A DNA stretch of 64,000 bases from Anagrus nilaparvatae. Its lineage: Eukaryota > Arthropoda > Insecta > Hymenoptera > Mymaridae. This document shows, one piece after another, positions 11,060 through 22,709 of the stretch. Where the stretch lies: assembly GCA_022575985.1 (NCBI GenBank), contig JAKSXM010000231.1, forward strand, positions 1,366,501-1,430,500, in the 5' to 3' direction. The notes beneath the pieces are model-generated. The model ran no database searches. It was not told the DNA's origin and worked only from the letters and a program-made list of their open reading frames with translations. Both the position numbers and the translations under genes were made by a program. Each line of letters opens with the position of its first letter. The first letter of the stretch is position 1.

Positions 11060-13369
11060 TAAATTTAATTAATGTAAACAAAAGGAGACAAACAATAAAT
11101 TACTGTAATTACAGTTAACTGATTTCGTTTTAAATAAAGTAGTTTACTTATAAAGGATGGATCTAGAAATTTTTTTGGTGGGGATGGGGTTAGGCTACAC
11201 CCAAGAGCATTCAGACGAGAAAAAAATTTTAACCATCTTACCACCACCTGAAAAATTTACTACCACTTTTTATTATTTAACATACTTAAAAATATCAATC
11301 CCACTTTGTTCTATATTTGCTCATGAGTTATTATAAATATTTACCAGAAAAAAAATAAAAAATAAACAGATCCAGTAACTTTTAATCGCATAAAATTAAA
11401 ACCAAATTTAAATCAAACTTGTTTATTTGTCTATACATAAAAAAATAAAAAAATAAAATTTGTCGGGTTTATTGATAAGAAATATAAAAACAATGTAAAT
11501 TAAATATTGAAATTGAATGCAAAATATTATTAGTTTGTGGTTTCCTAAGCCAAATGTATCTCGATCTTTTTTGCGAATTTGCAAGAAAAATTGATAATTA
11601 ACAATTTTTTTTCGAAAATTTACAAAAAATAGTTGTAAATCTCCGTAAAATAGTTATGAATTTACAACTTTTTTCGTAAAATCACAAAAAAAAATCGAGA
11701 ATTCTCGAATTTTTCGATAATGTACTAAATTTAGTAAATTTGCGATTTTTATGGAATATTTACAAAATTTTTTGAAAAGTTACTTTTTACAGTGTGTATT
11801 ATTTTAAATTATGTAATATTTCTTGTTTTGATAAAAAATAAATAAAAAGAGAACAATCAACAAAGTTTAATTTGTCAATTGCCTCAAAGGATGAAATATT
11901 AGAAAATTCAAAATCAGGAAGATAATCTTCCATAACAGAACAGCCTTCCATTGCGATTTCTTTAATAGGATTCGGTTTTATATTTGAAAAAAAATTTTTC
12001 TTAAAAATAATTTGCACTATTTTATTAGTACATTTTTAACCAAGGAAGCAAAAAAAAAGAATGGCCCAGATCGCACGTTAATTAGCATCCGAGGCAAAGC
12101 CGAGGTTGGTAAACTGGGATCTGGGGTATTCTTTTTTTTTTCCCATGGAGAAAACGAAATTTTTCTTTCTCAGTGGGGAGAAAACGCGTTTTTTTCGATC
12201 TCGTTGCGGGGCGAAAAAAGTGTTTTCGACCCGCTAGGAAGAAAATTTCTTTTAAATAATAAGGGAAATAAATCATCGAGAATCAATATGCAAGGATTTG
12301 ATCTTTTTTTGTAAGCACGCCATTTGAGAAATAGTATGGCAATAAAAACACACCAAAAGAAAGTTATTACTGGTAAATATGAAGGAGTTAACATCTTTTT
12401 AATATCGTTCCCTTCGATAGAAAGAAAGACTCAGTACACTTTGGCATTCAATGAAGCTACACTGTGAACAGGAGGCGTTGGACACTATGATGAATTTTTT
12501 TTTTCAGTGTATATATTTTTATACGTAAATTATGTGACATATATAAAATTTTGTATAGTACGTTTTTATTGAATGCCAAAGAGTATTGAGTATTTCTTTC
12601 CAGGAGGGAACGCAAATTAACTATGTTAAAGAATTTGAGATTTAAATCCAACATTTTTTTAATTATAATTGCTAAGACAAGAAAATAATAATTTTCAAAA
12701 AATTATACATTTACTAAAGAGTAGAAATTATCCTTAATGTTAGTAAAAATATTTAAAGTGACTTCTATGAAAATTATCAATAATTTATACTATTCTTTGG
12801 AGCGATTTTTACTCTGACAAAAAGTATTATTTCTTATCAGGCTAAGACTTAACAAAAAAAAAAAAAAATTATTCTGAAAATATAATCAAGCTATTAATTG
12901 ACAATAAAAATAGTTCACAATAAATTCCTGCCCCTTGCAAGGATTCAATTATAAAAGAATAATGAAGTCAACAAAAAAATAAATTATCTATTTTATAATT
13001 GTAATTATCAAAAACTCAAAGTATTCGAGCGTATTTTTAAGACCTGAGATAAAATAAATACTTATCAGGCACGTATCCAGAAAATTTTTTTGGGAGGGGA
13101 CAAAAAATTTTGGAGGGAGCCAGAACCTTTTAATATTAAAATTGATGGTTCAAATTTCTTAAATATCAATCAAAATTTAATCTTTTCTTATTTTAAATTG
13201 TTTATAAGCAATAATTGTTTAAAAATTTTAAAATTAAGGTAAAAAATGTTTTTGCAAAAAATTTTTACTTCCTATGGTCATTGCTCCATTGACCCCCCCG
13301 CCCCCTGGATACATGTCTGCTGAACTTGATTATTGAAGTAATTGTCCATTTTGTTTTTGCTTAAAACAG
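11060..13369. other. Gene-poor AT-rich stretch with repeat fragments
   Basis: No supported gene. At 11560-11797 lies a partial copy of the foldback repeat found complete at 56660-57044. A diverged repeat at 12050-12260 (CCCAGATCGCACGTTAATTA, GGCAAAGCC) resembles 19390-19510. A - strand frame at 11799-12017 (72 codons) has no start context, signal or recognisable domain and could be a residual exon. A repeat fragment at 13100-13320 resembles the complement of 4030-4150. Confidence 0.5.
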
Positions 13370-15190
13370 AATTTATCGACCTTATTGGGTAAGATGAAAT
13401 AAAATTCAAAACTAATCTTTCATTTATTTATTTAGCGCAACGTTTTGTTGGTATACCACCAACCTCGTTAGGCTAAAAATTTATTGAACATTAAAAATTT
13501 TACAAAACAAATTACAAAATAATAACTTTTTCGTGTTAAGTATGTTTTTATCAAATAAGAATATTTATGTAAATGGAAGAGCATTGGAATTGTCCATGGC
13601 GCCCTCTGTGTCCAATTAATCTGACGTTCCCATATTACATTTTATTCAGCTGATTTATATTGCAAGCAGTGCAAGCCTCCTTGGCTCATAAATTATAAAA
13701 AACTAAATTTTGATTAGACTTTTTATTACGAAATTTAATAATAAAAATAATTTCAAAAAGTTATGATTTATTTACAAATTTATATTACGCCTGTGACAAT
13801 AAAAAGTTTTTAAAGCGGGGAATTCGCGTCCTGAATATATTTTTGCATTGTTAGATTATTTTTCCAAATTTTCATATATACTTGAAAATCGGTTAGGCCT
13901 GGATTTTTTCTGAATGCCTTACGACCCGGTTCCATATCTAAAAACTGTAATCGGCAAGAACAGTTTGTCTTATTTTGTAAAATTTCTAAAAATCTATCTT
14001 TTGCTATTTTAAAAACAGTATCAAATGCACGTTGCCTTACGTCATGACGAGCAGATTTAATTTTCTGTAATATAATATTATTCTCTTTTCTTTGTCTCAT
14101 AATAAACGCATTGATTTCTGCTTTGGTAACAGCACTGAACTTTTCTTCATCTGACAGTTTGCAAATATTTATTTTGACGTGATCATTTACATATTCAGAA
14201 TTTCTATTCATATTTTTGATTATCTTCATTAAATCAACAAGTAAGTTATCGCGTTTTATAAGAACTTCCATTTTAAATTTTTCATAAATCTCCTGTCTTA
14301 AATTATTTAATTTGTTTATACATCTTGAACAATAAACGAGAATTCGGCCCTTCAAATTAAAATTAATATTTTATAACAAGTTATTTAACTTTTTATAAAT
14401 TAATAATTTGTACTTACCTCTGGAGTTATTTTCACTAATTCTTTATTTAGCTGGGAATTTAATTTAGCATAAAATACTTCAGTGTCTTTTGATTTTGACG
14501 AGCAATCGAGTTTTGTTTTGCCAAGAAATTCATGAAAAAAATTTATTTCTCGTTCTACTTCATCCAATTCTCTGCAATAATTGTCTAATCTCATTCGGTT
14601 TCTCCTAACGTCTTTTAATTCTGATGGACGATCAGTTTGTGATAATGCTTTCTGTATGAAATTTAAAAGTTACATTTAATAAAAACTTTTTTTTTAATTC
14701 ATTTTGACTTACTGAAACATTAATCAATAAAAGATATAAAATTAAAAATCTAGTAAAAGAAATATTCTTCATCTCGTTGAAATAATTCTTTGAAGAATAA
14801 GCAAATCAAGCAACGAGTACAGTTGGAGAAGACTTATTAACTTGTAAACTAAATAGACGCTAAAGAAAAAAAAAATAATTTTTATCAAAATGTTTCGTTA
14901 TAAGTATGGGCGTGTTTTAAAATTTCTAAACAATGTAAACATCTAACTTCTTATCGTAAGACACGAAAATAATTTTTATGATCTTTAGCAATCAAACAAT
15001 TTCAAAAGATTTATTAATTTCACTGTCAAACAAAAAAGTAAAAAAAGTTATTTATTTATTTTAACAAAAATAAAAAGGTTTTCAAGCTTGTGCTAAAAAC
15101 GAAATCATTGTCCGCTTTTTCCGATCAAGTCATAATTTATAGAAAATTTGACTTACAAGTTTGATAAAATTTATTTAAAAATTAAAAAAT
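13370..15190. repeat. Inverted segmental duplicate of 2680-4000
   Basis: This is the longer and intact partner. It includes the whole secreted-protein gene, its 3' flank with TTGGTATACCACCAACCTCG near 13450, and upstream sequence to about 15190. The opposite orientation of the two copies argues for an inverted duplication rather than simple unequal crossing-over. Confidence 0.8.
13810..14772 (-). CDS. Secreted protein of unknown function, three exons (277 residues)
   Basis: Exons, read on the - strand, are 14772-14713, 14651-14418 and 14349-13810. All junctions are GT/AG and phase 0. Exon 1 is almost exactly a signal peptide (MKNISFTRFLILYLLLINVS). The mature part is charged and helix-rich. 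It has scattered cysteines, including 'YCRE', 'LDCSS', 'VYCSRC' and 'CSCR', and a C-terminal block with 'FLDMEPGRKAFRKNPGL'. I recognise no domain. A separate signal-peptide exon, rapid duplication (broken copy at 3062-3491) and short introns are typical of insect secreted effector, salivary or venom-type gene families. That is inference, not shown. Exon boundaries are well supported because the pseudogene copy preserves the first intron. Confidence 0.8.
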
Positions 15191-16475
15191 AAATTTAAAT
15201 CAAATATAAACTTACCATATTTGACTTTCAAAATTTGACTTACTTACTTTTTACTAGATTGAACATATAAGAATTGAACACATTAAATAATACACGATAA
15301 AAGTAAAAATTTTGTAGTACAAATTTCAAAAAATAGATGAAAAATGCTGATTGCTAGGGGAAGAACATGTCAAAAAAAAAAAATATTTTTTTTTACGATA
15401 GAAATTAACCCAGTTATCAAGAAATTAGGACTTCGTACAAATTCATCCTAAAAAAATTGGAATTCTATTGAAAAGGGACTTTGAATAAAAGTTTTTGAAC
15501 TTAAAAAATGCATAACTTAATACATTTTGATCTCAAGGTAATAAATTTTTTAAAAATATTTTTTAATTCTGAAATTTAATATTGTAGTAATAGATAACGC
15601 TCCTGCTCTGAAAAAAGTGTAATCTTTTTGGAATTAATGATGATCAGAATGGTTGTGGTAGCTTCGTGTAATCATGTGTTAGCTTGAGCAAGAACCAGCA
15701 TCTGCATTTTTGTCATAATTTCTAAAAATTTGCCACTATTTTTATCATAGAGCTCTTGATAGAAGTGTATGCGTTAAGGTGTTTTGAAGATGAAACCATG
15801 TTTTCAACAGATTGGGAATCAAAAGTTCCAAAACAATTTTCCCAACAAAAGTCTCACAGGATTTTTTTCCCAAAGTAAAAATTTCCCAAAAACTTTTTTT
15901 CCCATTGTATCTATTTTGGAGAATGATAAATACACCCTGGTAGCGAAAATCACAGAAGACCGGCCGTAGTACGCAACTATTGAACCGGCTACGTCCGTAA
16001 GGCGGCCAGTGATTATTTTCAATCAACGGTTACCAAAATTATCTTTCCTGTTCTATTTTTTTTTTAGAAATTCATGAGAGTAAGTTAATGTTTATACAAC
16101 GCTTTAATTTTTAAATGTTTATTGTCTAAAATAATATATTTCAGGTAAAAATAATAGGGTCTTACACATTTATACACTAAATTTCATCATATTAAAAAGA
16201 GCAATATAAATGAGGTCAGGTACAGTATGTACTTACAGGTTGCATATAAATAATATTATGTGATTCTATTTACATCATACATTTATGTAAAAATTATTCA
16301 GATATTATTCAGTAATATTTACAACAATATTTCAATATTTATAATTATATTTTTGAAATCATCAAGATATCAAAATATAAAGCAGAAGCAGTTTGCTAAT
16401 TCTGTTCTGCCAAAGCACCGTGTCATTATATCAATTGCTCATTTCAATTATAAGAATAATAAAAGGGTGAAAATT
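15191..16475. other. AT-rich stretch without a supported gene
   Basis: No intact gene seen. The frames at 15745-16026 (both strands) fall in low-complexity sequence rich in TTTCCCA and AAAACTTTTTTTCCCA repeats and in a short higher-GC block at 15945-16010. They show no start context or domain. Confidence 0.4.
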
Positions 16476-17714
16476 TCAGTTAGTAAAAATTCTTTTCTGC
16501 GAATCTATCCACTTTTTCTTAGGACCGCATTTAATTTTTCGACCAAGTGACAGTTCAACAACGCTTATCTCTGTATCGCCCTGTTCTTTTTGAAACTCTT
16601 TCAGTGCACTATATAAATCAGGATGATGCTTAAAGACCTGAATTACGTCAGTAACAGGTACAAAGGCTAAAGCTGCCAACATATGTGTATGGTCTTTAAT
16701 GCTACGATCATCAAGACTATTATACATCGCCTGCAATCCCGTTTCTTGAATTTTTCGATAGATTGTTTGAATCAAATGGAAGAAACAAGTTGATATACGC
16801 GTATCAGGCAAAACCTCCTTACATGCATTTAATATACCAAGTTCAAAATCAGACATTATTGCATCTGGCTTAATGTTTTGTATACCATACTGTTCAGCTT
16901 CAGAAAATACTGCACGAAGAACAGATGCATATTGTACTGTTTCTTTTGATGAGAGAAGTGCATATACAAGCGGTAAAGCAACAAAATCTGTACTTCCTTG
17001 TCTATTAACAGCACTCAAAATAGTAAACACTTGAGTGAAAATCGTTGGCGCGACCTAATATAGGTTATACAAATTAAACATTAGTTATAATGAAAATAAG
17101 CTAGAAACATTAAATATAACCTTGAATGTTCCATCCAAATACCACATTTCACTACGTGACAGCAATTCTAAATTCCTTCTAGTTGAAAAAACAAGAACTC
17201 TTCCATCAAGATTATTTTCAGAATCATAAATAAGAAACCTGTCTCCTGTAACCGTTCTTTGGAACGTATCTGGAATTTCCCCTAAGTCTAAAATCGATGT
17301 GGGGTTAGGTGGTAAATTGCGACGCCTTATTCTTCGAATTGATTTTTTGATATTTTCTCTTTCCGGCAGGTGACTTAGAACACCTCCTGAAGTTCCTGCT
17401 AATTCTGTTCTTAATATTTGTGCTGGCGGAAGTTCAGGGTGTTCCTCTGCTTTGCGTTTCAAATTAAATTGAATTTTTTCAGCCTCAGCCTCCTCACGAT
17501 TAGCAGGGTGAACATGATCATTTGGATCAAGTCCTTGGATAACAACAAGCTCACATCCATTCCATTTTGTGATAGCTCTTGCATTACATTCTCCATTTCT
17601 TAGTTTTTTACAATCCCAATATTTATTTCCGTTTTTTTCTCTTGAGTATATGTAAATAAAACCGTTTATAAATAACCTTCTTGAAATAATTTCTGGTTCA
17701 GGATTCATTTTCAA
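16476..17714 (-). CDS. FLYWCH zinc finger plus MULE-type transposase domain protein, one intron
   Basis: Exon 1 is 17714-17121 and exon 2 is 17054-16476, with a 66-bp GT/AG intron in phase 0. Together they give 390 residues. Residues 12-70 form a FLYWCH-type finger (RLFINGFIYIYSR, C35, C43, H67, H69). Exon 1 ends in 'WYLDGTFK', the first acidic motif of MULE transposases, and exon 2 supplies the second ('IMSDFELGI', about residue 267) followed by 'STCFFHL'. This architecture is common in insect genomes, both in Mutator-like elements and in host genes derived from them. The protein stops soon after 'SLGRKIKCGPKKKW', so it is short at the C-terminus compared with the relatives I remember. No terminal inverted repeats are visible nearby, so it is either a decaying element or a captured gene. 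Confidence 0.8.
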
Positions 17715-17994
17715 GTATGTTTTAATTAAATTTAAATGAAAATTTAACTTAAAAAAATTTTAAAAGAATTTTGACAATATTATAAAAAAATTTTAATTTT
17801 GAATGAAAAAAAAAAATTTTGAGAATAAAAAATGTTAAAAATAAAAATTTTGATGTAAACAAAGTGAATAGAGTTATATAAAAAAAAAAAACAAGAAAAC
17901 AATATGAATTTAGCTTTTTATAAATTTAAATAAATAAAATTAAAATTAAAAATTAAACATTTAATCTAAATAATAAAAAAATTTTCTTTTCGCG

Positions 17995-18130
17995 GAAATT
18001 TCTATTCAGGACAACAGTTTTCGGGGAACTGTCGATTCGGGAAAAAAAGTTCGGGGAAACTGCATTCGGGGAAAAAGCGATTCGGGAAAATAACTGTTCG
18101 GGGAATGGTATTCGGGGAGATGGTAGGTAA
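17995..18130. repeat. Short tandem array of TTCGGGGAA-type units
   Basis: Seven or eight units of about 14-20 bp, each built around TTCGGGGAA or TTCGGGAAAA, directly adjoin the left end of the element at 18131. The 67-codon - strand frame through it (17953-18156) is a by-product of the repeat. Confidence 0.7.
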
Positions 18131-18718
18131 CCCATAAATTGAGGACAGATCTTCATGCGCTAACGTAAAAACGTTAATTCTAGATATTAGTAATTTTATA
18201 GAATTAAATTAAGTACTACGTCCAAAAAGAAAAAAAAGTTTGGTAGTTTTTTTATTTTTTGGTGACAAAAATTTTAAGAAAAAAATTTAAAAAAAGTTAA
18301 TTATAAGATTCAAGATATCGATTAAAAACGATAATTTATAGATATTAGTCCTTTCATGGAAATAAATGAAGTATTACATCAAATCAAACACAAATTAAAA
18401 AAAAAAAGTACGTATTATTATTTAAGTACGTATAATTTTTCTCAGCCTTAGCGTAGTGAGCAGAAAATTCAGTACCAAGTTTTACCGGATAAACATTTTC
18501 ATCTCATCTCTTATATCTAGGAGAGCGAACAATATTGAATGTACTTTGGGACGAAAACCTTAGAAAACTGGTGATAATACATGGCTCAATTTAAACCAAA
18601 CCGGGATGCATGTTTCGGTCTTCAAATCAGTTTTAAAGTATTTTTTTCCCAAAATTACCACTAAAAAAAAGCCTCCACGTTATTTTTTAGCGCATAAAGA
18701 TCTGTCCTCAATTTATGA
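18131..18718. mobile_element. 590-bp element with about 30-bp terminal inverted repeats
   Basis: The left end CCCATAAATTGAGGACAGAT, continuing CTTCATGCGCTA (18131-18162), is mirrored by TAGCGCATAAAGATCTGTCC, continuing TCAATTTATGAC (18689-18718). The interior contains a copy of the 'TTTCCATGAAAGTACT' family (18180-18420) and the 400-570 repeat (18420-18590). It is therefore either a composite or an insertion target. No coding frame. Confidence 0.65.
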
Positions 18719-19199
18719 CCGCCATTTTAGTTTTTCTGCCATTTTTAAAAAAAGAGCGAAAAAAGGGAGATAATTTTTCTTAATTTTTCTGTGAAAACTC
18801 ACATTAAAAACTGAAAAACTATTCTTTCCCTAATCCAGAAATATTATAAGTCCCGAAATCAAAATTATTTTAAGTCTCATTTGGCCCCAGACAGCCTAGA
18901 TTTCCTGACCTTCTGGTCTACCCATTCCGATAAGCGCATGTTCGAAGCTAAAAGACATTTCCTGAAAATTCTTATAAGGAACCCCAAAAAATAGGGTTAG
19001 ATTATTTTTTAAGAAATGCATTCAGGAATTAATTTAATCTCGGCAATAAAGAAACTTTAAGGTTAGGGTAAAATTTTTTTTTTTTAAAATGTAAGTTGAG
19101 ACTAATATGCAATCTAGCTATAAACTGCCCCTAGGGCAAGGTATGGTTCTAATTGTCATAAAAAAAAATTTGTCTCTTTGGAATTTTCTAACAATTACA

Positions 19200-20760
19200 C
19201 CGATATTTTGGCAGGAGATGGTAAATTTTCTAAGTAACTAAATACTTAACCTGACCAAAAATTCAGAAAAAATTATTCTCCGATACCCTTGTATTCAGGG
19301 TCCATTAGTCCATTTAACAGTACGTATTAAAAAAAATTTCTTATTTAAAATATTAAATAAATAGTAGATTTTTAATCAGGGGAACAATAAAAGGAAACCT
19401 CCCAGATTGCACCTTAATCACCATTTGAGGTGAAACCAATCCTTCCACGCATGGTAAAAAGCAATCTGGAGCATTATTTTTTTGCTCCCAAATAATGTTT
19501 TCGACCCTCCAGGAAGATTATACATTTTTAATGTTGAAGAGAAAGCAGGAGGTATTTTTTGAATTACGATGAAATTTAATAATATGAAAATAATTAAATA
19601 TTCTACATATCTTCGCTCAGACTTTTCATTATTTACAATAGCTGACTAGTTTAATTGCTTAACTGCACTTAATAATTAATGAATTATATTTGTATTGTAT
19701 GTACAAATTTTGTAAATGGGAAAACCCGTAAAATTATTACCAAAATAAAATAAAATAAAATGAAATAAAATAATCTCCCATAAATAGTATAATGTAAACA
19801 TTAAAGATAAATAGTTGCTCAGTAAGTTTATCAGTCAGCATTAATTTGATAATGAATAATTGTAATATGCAACAAAGTAGATTTATCATTTCTCAATATT
19901 TCGAGGGAATTTTGTTTTTTATATCTACTAGTTTTTTCAACAGAATTTTTTTACGATCAAGACGAGAATGTGTCGAAATAAATAAAATTATTGAGCAACT
20001 TTTGATTTTTCGCATTACAAAATTGAGCGATATTTGGATAAAACGGTTAAAAATTCATTTTGATAAATTCAATTTGAAATTTCAATTTGTGGCTTAACTC
20101 ACTCTTGCACATGAACACCTTTGTTTGATCATATTTTTATTTAGTCCTAGGAACCTAAAAATGCAATTGCAGGAATCGCCTTAAATAGTTGTCCTCGAGG
20201 AGTAAATTTCTAAGAATTGTCACAACTATTGTTATGAATATCCCATTTCTCATCGAAAAAACTTTTCAGGCAAAAGTTTCCACAATTATGGATATCAGAT
20301 CCGAGCAATTAAGTAAAAATGATATTTCGAAAATTAGTACTTTCTTATGGAAAAATTAGGTACTCCTAAAAAGAAAAAAAACTATGGCGTTTTCTTATTT
20401 TTTAATGCAAAAATTTGTGAGGCAAATCTTATCATTTTTAAATTAAAAGTATTATTGAACGTCATTAGTAGTCATAGATTTATTTGTAATTTGCTGACTT
20501 GTCTTTTAAAATGGGTTAAATTAATATTCAAAAACTTTAATGCACGGAAAATCGGTATATATTGGCAATCTGAAAAGTAATAAAACCCAAAGCCCGTAAC
20601 GAAATGTCTGATTGTTTGCTTTTGAATTATATTATTTTCAGTAGATCAATGCAATTGTGAAAAGAAAGAAGGGGAAAAGAACGCGCTGTTAGAGGAAGGG
20701 ATGAATGCCGATATTTATACGACTATTTTATTTTGAAACTCCTTTGTGATAAGGTTTTTG
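19200..20760. other. AT-rich stretch upstream of the knottin-like gene
   Basis: No convincing gene. An 83-codon + frame at 19846-20097 has a start codon and lies about 60 bp after a TATAATG block, but it has no signal peptide or domain and its composition is that of the surrounding AT-rich DNA. A repeat similar to 12050-12260 lies at 19390-19510. Confidence 0.4.
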
Positions 20761-20762
20761 GG

Positions 20763-20800
20763 TATATAAAGAATTATTTTTTAGGGCAAAGGCATCAGTT
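20763..20800 (+). promoter_or_regulatory. TATA box and initiator of the knottin-like gene
   Basis: TATATAAAG at 20763-20771 is followed 32 bp later by TCAGTT at 20795-20800, the spacing and initiator typical of arthropod RNA polymerase II core promoters. The first ATG of the gene is at 20840, which leaves a short 5' leader of about 43 bases. Confidence 0.7.
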
Positions 20801-20839
20801 TCAGGACTCTACTGTTGAAATTAATTTAAAAATCAAGAA

Positions 20840-22709
20840 ATGGCTAGATATATTCTTTTCACTGTTTTATTTTTGGTTAGCCTAATATCATTGGGTTATT
20901 CGGATAACACGAAAAATCCACAAGCTGGTTGCCGAAAGGAAGGCGATTTTGTAAGTTAAATTACTTTCACAATTAATCATTCATTTATATTATTTAATAA
21001 ATATATTTTATAAAATCTGGAATTTTTACTAATTGTAAGAGAATCACTCATATTAGAGAATAATAAGTTTTTGTTGCTTTACCTTACTTTATTTTAGTCC
21101 CCGTTTTACCCTAACTTATTTTATTTTTTCAGTGCGAAAATCTTAAAGAATGTTGCCAGCCAGAGTCAAAAGCTTATTATATGGTTTGTTCTGCTGAGGG
21201 TTCTGCTAAAATCTGCACAGTGAGTATATGAGCAATTATTTTAAAAGTGCTACTTAATTTGAGCCTGAAATCGTAATTTTTTTTTTTGAGGGCACATCGA
21301 TATGACCCATGTTTTTAGGTAGTTTGAACCTTCAGAAAACCAAAAAAAATCGTGAACAAGAAATCGGCGATAGGTGCCAAAAAGATTTTTTCACTTTTAT
21401 GTCAAAAACCGTGTTTTTCGTATCTGAGCTACCCCAAATTTTCAAAATAACTTATTAGGTAAATAAAATTTTAAAAAATAGATAAGAAAATCTGATTGCC
21501 AGGGAAAAACCACTCCAGAAGAAAAAAAAACTTATCTTTTTTCGATGAAATTTAGCCAAGTTATCGTCAATTTAAGATTTTCTTCAAATTCGTCTTAAAA
21601 ACTATTGAAATTCTAACGAAAAAAGCCTGTTTCTGAACTTTAAACATGCATTACTCGCTTGATTTTCATCGTAAAATAATAATTTTTTTTTTTAAATCGA
21701 TTAATTTTTCCCTGGAAATTCATTTTTTTAAGAAAAAAAATCATTTTTATTGACCAAATTTTAATTAGGTCAAAATTTAGGTCAAAAACTGTGTTAAGTA
21801 AATTTTGCTACTTACAGTTTTCAAAGGCTTTTAACCTAAAAATTGAAATTTGGTCAATAAAAATGATTTTTTTTCTTAAAAAAATGAATTTCCAGGGAAA
21901 AATTAATCGATTTTAAAAAAAAAATTATTATTTTACGATGAAAATCAAGCGAGTAATGCATGTTTAAAGTTCAGAAACAGGCTTTTTTCGTTAAAATTTC
22001 AATAGTTTTTAAGACGAATTTGAAGAAAATCTTAAATTGACGATAACTTGGCTAAATTTCATCGAAAAAAGATAAGTTTTTTTTTCTTCTGGAGTGGTTT
22101 TTCCCTGGCAATCAGATTTTTTTATCTATTTTTTAAAATTTTATTTACCTAATAAGTTATTTTGAAAATTTGGGGTAGCTCAGATACAAAAAACACGGTT
22201 TTTGACATAAAAGTGAAAAAATCTTTTTGGCACCTATCGCCGATTTCTTGTTCACGATTTTTTTTGGTTTTCTGAAGGTTCAAACTACCTAAAAACATGG
22301 TTCATATCGATGTGCCCTCAAAAAAAAAAATTACGATTTCAGGCTCAAATTAAGTAGCACTTTTAAAATAATTGCTCATATTGTTAGAATTTATTTATTT
22401 ACTATAAATAAAAGAAAATTCGTATCTTCTCCAAAAGTTATAACAGAATTACAATTTTTTCCTGAATTCACGAGACTTTTTTTTGTAAAACTACGAAACT
22501 GCCAGATAGATCGTTAATAATTATTCTGTACGAACGTTTAAGATTTAATAATTTCTGAGTTTCATCCGGTTTTATTATTATTTGCTTTTACACTGGAAAC
22601 ATCTTAATAATAATTTTAGAAATTAATTTTTTTCATTATTTATCAGCACAAACTTCGAGGATTTGGATTGCCGGCTAACTTGCGAAGAAGTCATATTTTC
22701 CAAAGATAA
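20840..22709 (+). CDS. Small secreted cystine-knot (knottin-like) peptide, three exons
   Basis: Exons are 20840-20950, 21133-21219 and 22647-22709, all phase 0 with GT/AG borders, giving 86 residues. Residues 1-20 are a clear signal peptide (MARYILFTVLFLVSLISLGY). Exon 2 carries most cysteines. Counting the one near the end of exon 1, the order is C-x6-C-x5-CC-x-C-x-C (C31, C38, C44, C45, then 'MVCS' and 'KICT'), the inhibitor-cystine-knot arrangement. Exon 3 adds a short basic tail. Such peptides act outside the cell as ion-channel or protease ligands or antimicrobials in many arthropods, and nothing here decides which. Exon 3 is the least certain part because intron 2 is 1.4 kb long and is almost entirely a foldback element. 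Confidence 0.75.
21227..22380. mobile_element. 1.15-kb near-perfect palindrome inside intron 2 of the knottin-like gene
   Basis: The left end TATGAGCAATTATTTTAAAA at 21227 is mirrored by the complement ending at 22380, and the arms pair almost without interruption to a centre near 21803. Shared blocks include GAGGGCACATCGATATGACC and TTTTTGGCACCTATCGCCG. It begins only two bases after the GTGAGT splice donor. No coding frame. Arm similarity is higher than in the other foldbacks of the window, suggesting a recent origin. Confidence 0.9.

Noticed and set aside
12012..12394. Overlapping frames of 60-100 codons on both strands
   Set aside because: They lie in a dispersed repeat with a diverged copy at 19390-19510 whose frame is not preserved.
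17953..18156. 67-codon frame with repeated SP-x-P-like units
   Set aside because: Produced by a TTCGGGGAA tandem array. No start context or neighbouring exon.
19846..20097. 83-codon + strand frame after a TATAATG block
   Set aside because: No signal peptide, domain or splice-linked exon, and composition typical of the surrounding AT-rich DNA. Too weak to call.
21227..22380. Near-perfect palindrome as an assembly artefact
   Set aside because: The arms carry scattered base differences and several other foldbacks of similar design occur in the window, so a real element is more likely. An artefact is still not strictly excluded.
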